DNA of 6,297 nucleotides from Spirochaetaceae bacterium (GTDB lineage Bacteria; Spirochaetota; Spirochaetia; Treponematales; Breznakiellaceae), in assembly GCA_031258615.1 (NCBI GenBank), contig JAIRMP010000242.1:1-6297 (forward strand), read 5' to 3'. Under the pieces are notes generated by a model. It ran no database searches, was not told where the DNA came from, and saw only the letters and a list, made by a program, of their open reading frames with translations. Both the position numbers and the translations under genes were made by a program. Below, in pieces: positions 4,944 through 6,297 of the stretch. Within the stretch, counting starts at the first letter, position 1; each line of letters opens with the position of its first letter.

Positions 4944-6048
4944 TAACCGCCGGCGGCAGAATCGCAAGCTCCGTTTCCCTGTCAAAGTAACGGGCCTTTT
5001 CCATTCGCGGGACAAAGTGTACGGTTTCGTCAACAGAAAAGTCGCGGGAAGGTTCCGTCCGGGCTACCATAGTCTGGGTCCTTGTATTGAGCCACAGCGT
5101 GGTATCGGCGCCAAGCGGTTCCACCACGCTTACCGTGAGCGGTATGCTGTTTGCCGCCCCTGAATCGGCGCCGAGGAGCAGGTCCTCCGGCCTTATTCCG
5201 AAAAACACTTCCTTGTCCACATACTTTTTCAGGTATTCGGAATGTTCGGAGTCCACACTGAGGCGAAAACCACCCTCGTCAAGCACGATACCGCCGTTTT
5301 CCTCAAGCACGCTAACGGTCAAAAAATTCATCGGGGGGGAGCCGATAAAGCCGGCGACAAATTTGTTTTCCGGGTAGTTGTAAAGCTGGAGCGGCGAGCC
5401 CGTCTGTTGAATCTTCCCGTCCTTGTAGACAACGATTTTGTCGGCCATCGTCATCGCCTCCACCTGATCGTGGGTAACGTATATCATCGTGGCGTTCAGG
5501 CGGTGGTGCAGCCTGGAAATCTCGGCGCGCATCTGAACACGCAGTTTGGCGTCAAGGTTGGATAGCGGCTCATCGAACAGAAACACTTTGGGATACCGGA
5601 CTATGGCCCTGCCGACAGCGACGCGCTGGCGCTGACCGCCGGAAAGCGCTTTCGGCTTGCGTTCAAGAAATTTTTCTATATCAAGGATACGCGCCGCCTC
5701 GTGCACACGGTTGTTAATCTCGTCTTTGCTAAACTTCTTTATCCTAAGCCCGAAAGCCATATTCTCATACACCGTCATGTGCGGATAAAGCGCGTAATTC
5801 TGGAACACCATAGCAATATTTCTGTCTTTCGGCGGCACATCGTTCATCAATTCGCCGTCAATCAGCAACTCGCCCTCGGTAATATCTTCCAGACCGGCAA
5901 TCATGCGGAGAGTCGTAGACTTCCCGCAGCCCGAAGGCCCAACAAATACGACAAATTCCTTGTCGTCCACAACAATATCCACGTTGTCAACCGCGCGGAC
6001 CGCGCCATCGTACACCTTGCTGATGCCTTTCAGCTCTACTCTTGCCAT
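4936..6048 (-). CDS. ABC transporter ATP-binding protein, MsmK/UgpC/MalK (CUT1) type
   Basis: This ATPase energises carbohydrate or glycerol-3-phosphate-type ABC importers at the inner face of the membrane. The 370 residues match the family's usual length. The nucleotide-binding domain has Walker A GPSGCGKST (37-45), Q-loop Gln83 in VFQNYALYPH, signature LSGGQ (135-139), Walker B VFLFDEP (155-161), D-loop SNLD (163-166) and H-loop His193. Residues from about 235 to 365 form the TOBE/regulatory domain, with GFIGSPPMNFL and FFGIRPEDLLLG. The ATG at 6048 has AGGAGG at 6058-6053, only 4 bases upstream, and a good promoter. No permease or binding-protein gene adjoins it. It may be a shared ATPase serving several sugar importers, as reported for MsmK-type proteins; msmK or ugpC would be reasonable labels, but the substrate cannot be read here. 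Confidence 0.95.
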   Translation of the reverse strand: MARVELKGISKVYDGAVRAVDNVDIVVDDKEFVVFVGPSGCGKSTTLRMIAGLEDITEGELLIDGELMNDVPPKDRNIAMVFQNYALYPHMTVYENMAFGLRIKKFSKDEINNRVHEAARILDIEKFLERKPKALSGGQRQRVAVGRAIVRYPKVFLFDEPLSNLDAKLRVQMRAEISRLHHRLNATMIYVTHDQVEAMTMADKIVVYKDGKIQQTGSPLQLYNYPENKFVAGFIGSPPMNFLTVSVLEENGGIVLDEGGFRLSVDSEHSEYLKKYVDKEVFFGIRPEDLLLGADSGAANSIPLTVSVVEPLGADTTLWLNTRTQTMVARTEPSRDFSVDETVHFVPRMEKARYFDRETELAILPPAVNG

Positions 6049-6076
6049 AAAACCTCCTGATCAAAGGATGGAATTC

Positions 6077-6106
6077 ATGGTAACAATTTGCCGGTTCAAA
6101 AGTCAA
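6077..6106 (-). promoter_or_regulatory. sigma70-type promoter of the ABC ATPase-tyrA operon
   Basis: On the minus strand TTGACT (6106-6101) and TACCAT (6082-6077) are separated by 18 bp. Transcription would start near 6070, giving a leader of about 20 bases that contains the AGGAGG site. The -35 overlaps the TGA (6105-6103) of the upstream open frame. GAATTC (6071-6076) lies just downstream of the -10. Confidence 0.6.
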
Positions 6107-6297
6107 GTAAACGCTCCAGGACTGATCGCAATGGGCTTTATCGGCAAAAACAGGGTGATATTGCGGACAAAAGGAAGCATTTCCCGCGCTGCCCGCAGGT
6201 CAGATCGCATAATAAACCCGATGATGATGGTACAAAAATTAATCCAGTCTGCCGCCCTATTGAAACAAGGTGAAAATTGTTCTAAGATATTATTGAT
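6103..6297 (-). pseudogene. possible transposase N-terminal fragment (runs off window)
   Basis: This frame is open from the window edge (6297) to a TGA at 6105-6103, 64 codons. The first part reads ILEQFSPCFNRAADWINF and then IIIGFIMRSDL. This resembles the N-terminal segment of a DDE transposase group in which F.PCF...W.....IIG...RSD is typical. The remaining 30 residues no longer look like that family, so the similarity ends near 6200 and the piece is probably a truncated or fused remnant. The true 5' end is outside the window. An alternative is the unrelated C-terminus of another protein. Recognition is from memory and weak. Confidence 0.35.

Noticed and set aside
4944..5033. N-terminal extension of TyrA to the ATG at 5033
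   Set aside because: These 30 residues lie inside the ABC ATPase gene, are Arg-rich and lack similarity. The Rossmann motif begins at the expected distance from the ATG at 4943.
6088..6273. Plus-strand ORF of 61 codons
   Set aside because: It is antisense to the operon promoter and the transposase-like fragment, with no ribosome binding site and a low-complexity basic product.

Overview
The window looks like chromosomal DNA of a Treponema-like spirochaete. This rests on recalled resemblance, not a search. The supports are the style of the MurD protein (GSKGKS P-loop, NDTAAT motif), a spirochaete-style hypothetical protein starting MADFFPNRE, and an integron attC-like element like those of Treponema chromosomal integrons. 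The genus is an inference.

Layout. Bases 1-1200 form an AT-rich accessory stretch. It holds the 3' end of a PIN-domain toxin gene, then a 209-bp imperfect palindrome with 10-bp complementary ends that reads like an attC recombination site. Next comes a minus-strand gene relic in three frames, still carrying a good extended -10 promoter. Last is an array of about nineteen 21-bp repeats kept in perfect register. Bases 1200-2000 hold a clear promoter and Shine-Dalgarno sequence driving a 218-residue protein of unknown function with a fibronectin-III-like C-terminus. Bases 1990-2170 are a spacer with an imperfect inverted-repeat element. Bases 2173-3624 encode a GC-rich MurD (peptidoglycan precursor ligase). 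Bases 3625-4022 hold no convincing gene, but contain a compact structured element able to form a three-way junction and a 107-bp segment bounded by 10-bp inverted repeats.

On the minus strand, a two-gene unit is transcribed leftward from a promoter at 6077-6106. It encodes a sugar-ABC-transporter-type ATPase (MsmK/UgpC/MalK class, 6048 to 4936) and then, overlapping by 8 bases, a prephenate/arogenate dehydrogenase (TyrA, 4943 to 4023). Upstream of it, 6103-6297 holds an open frame whose N-terminal part resembles a transposase fragment.

The housekeeping genes (murD, tyrA, ABC ATPase) are intact and ordinary. The unusual material is the 1.2-kb left region and the structured spacers. I see no complete, clearly new multi-gene system. 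The strongest leads are the probable integron cassette with its unusually long attC-like site, and the helically phased 21-bp array, which is open in one frame on each strand yet lacks a start codon.
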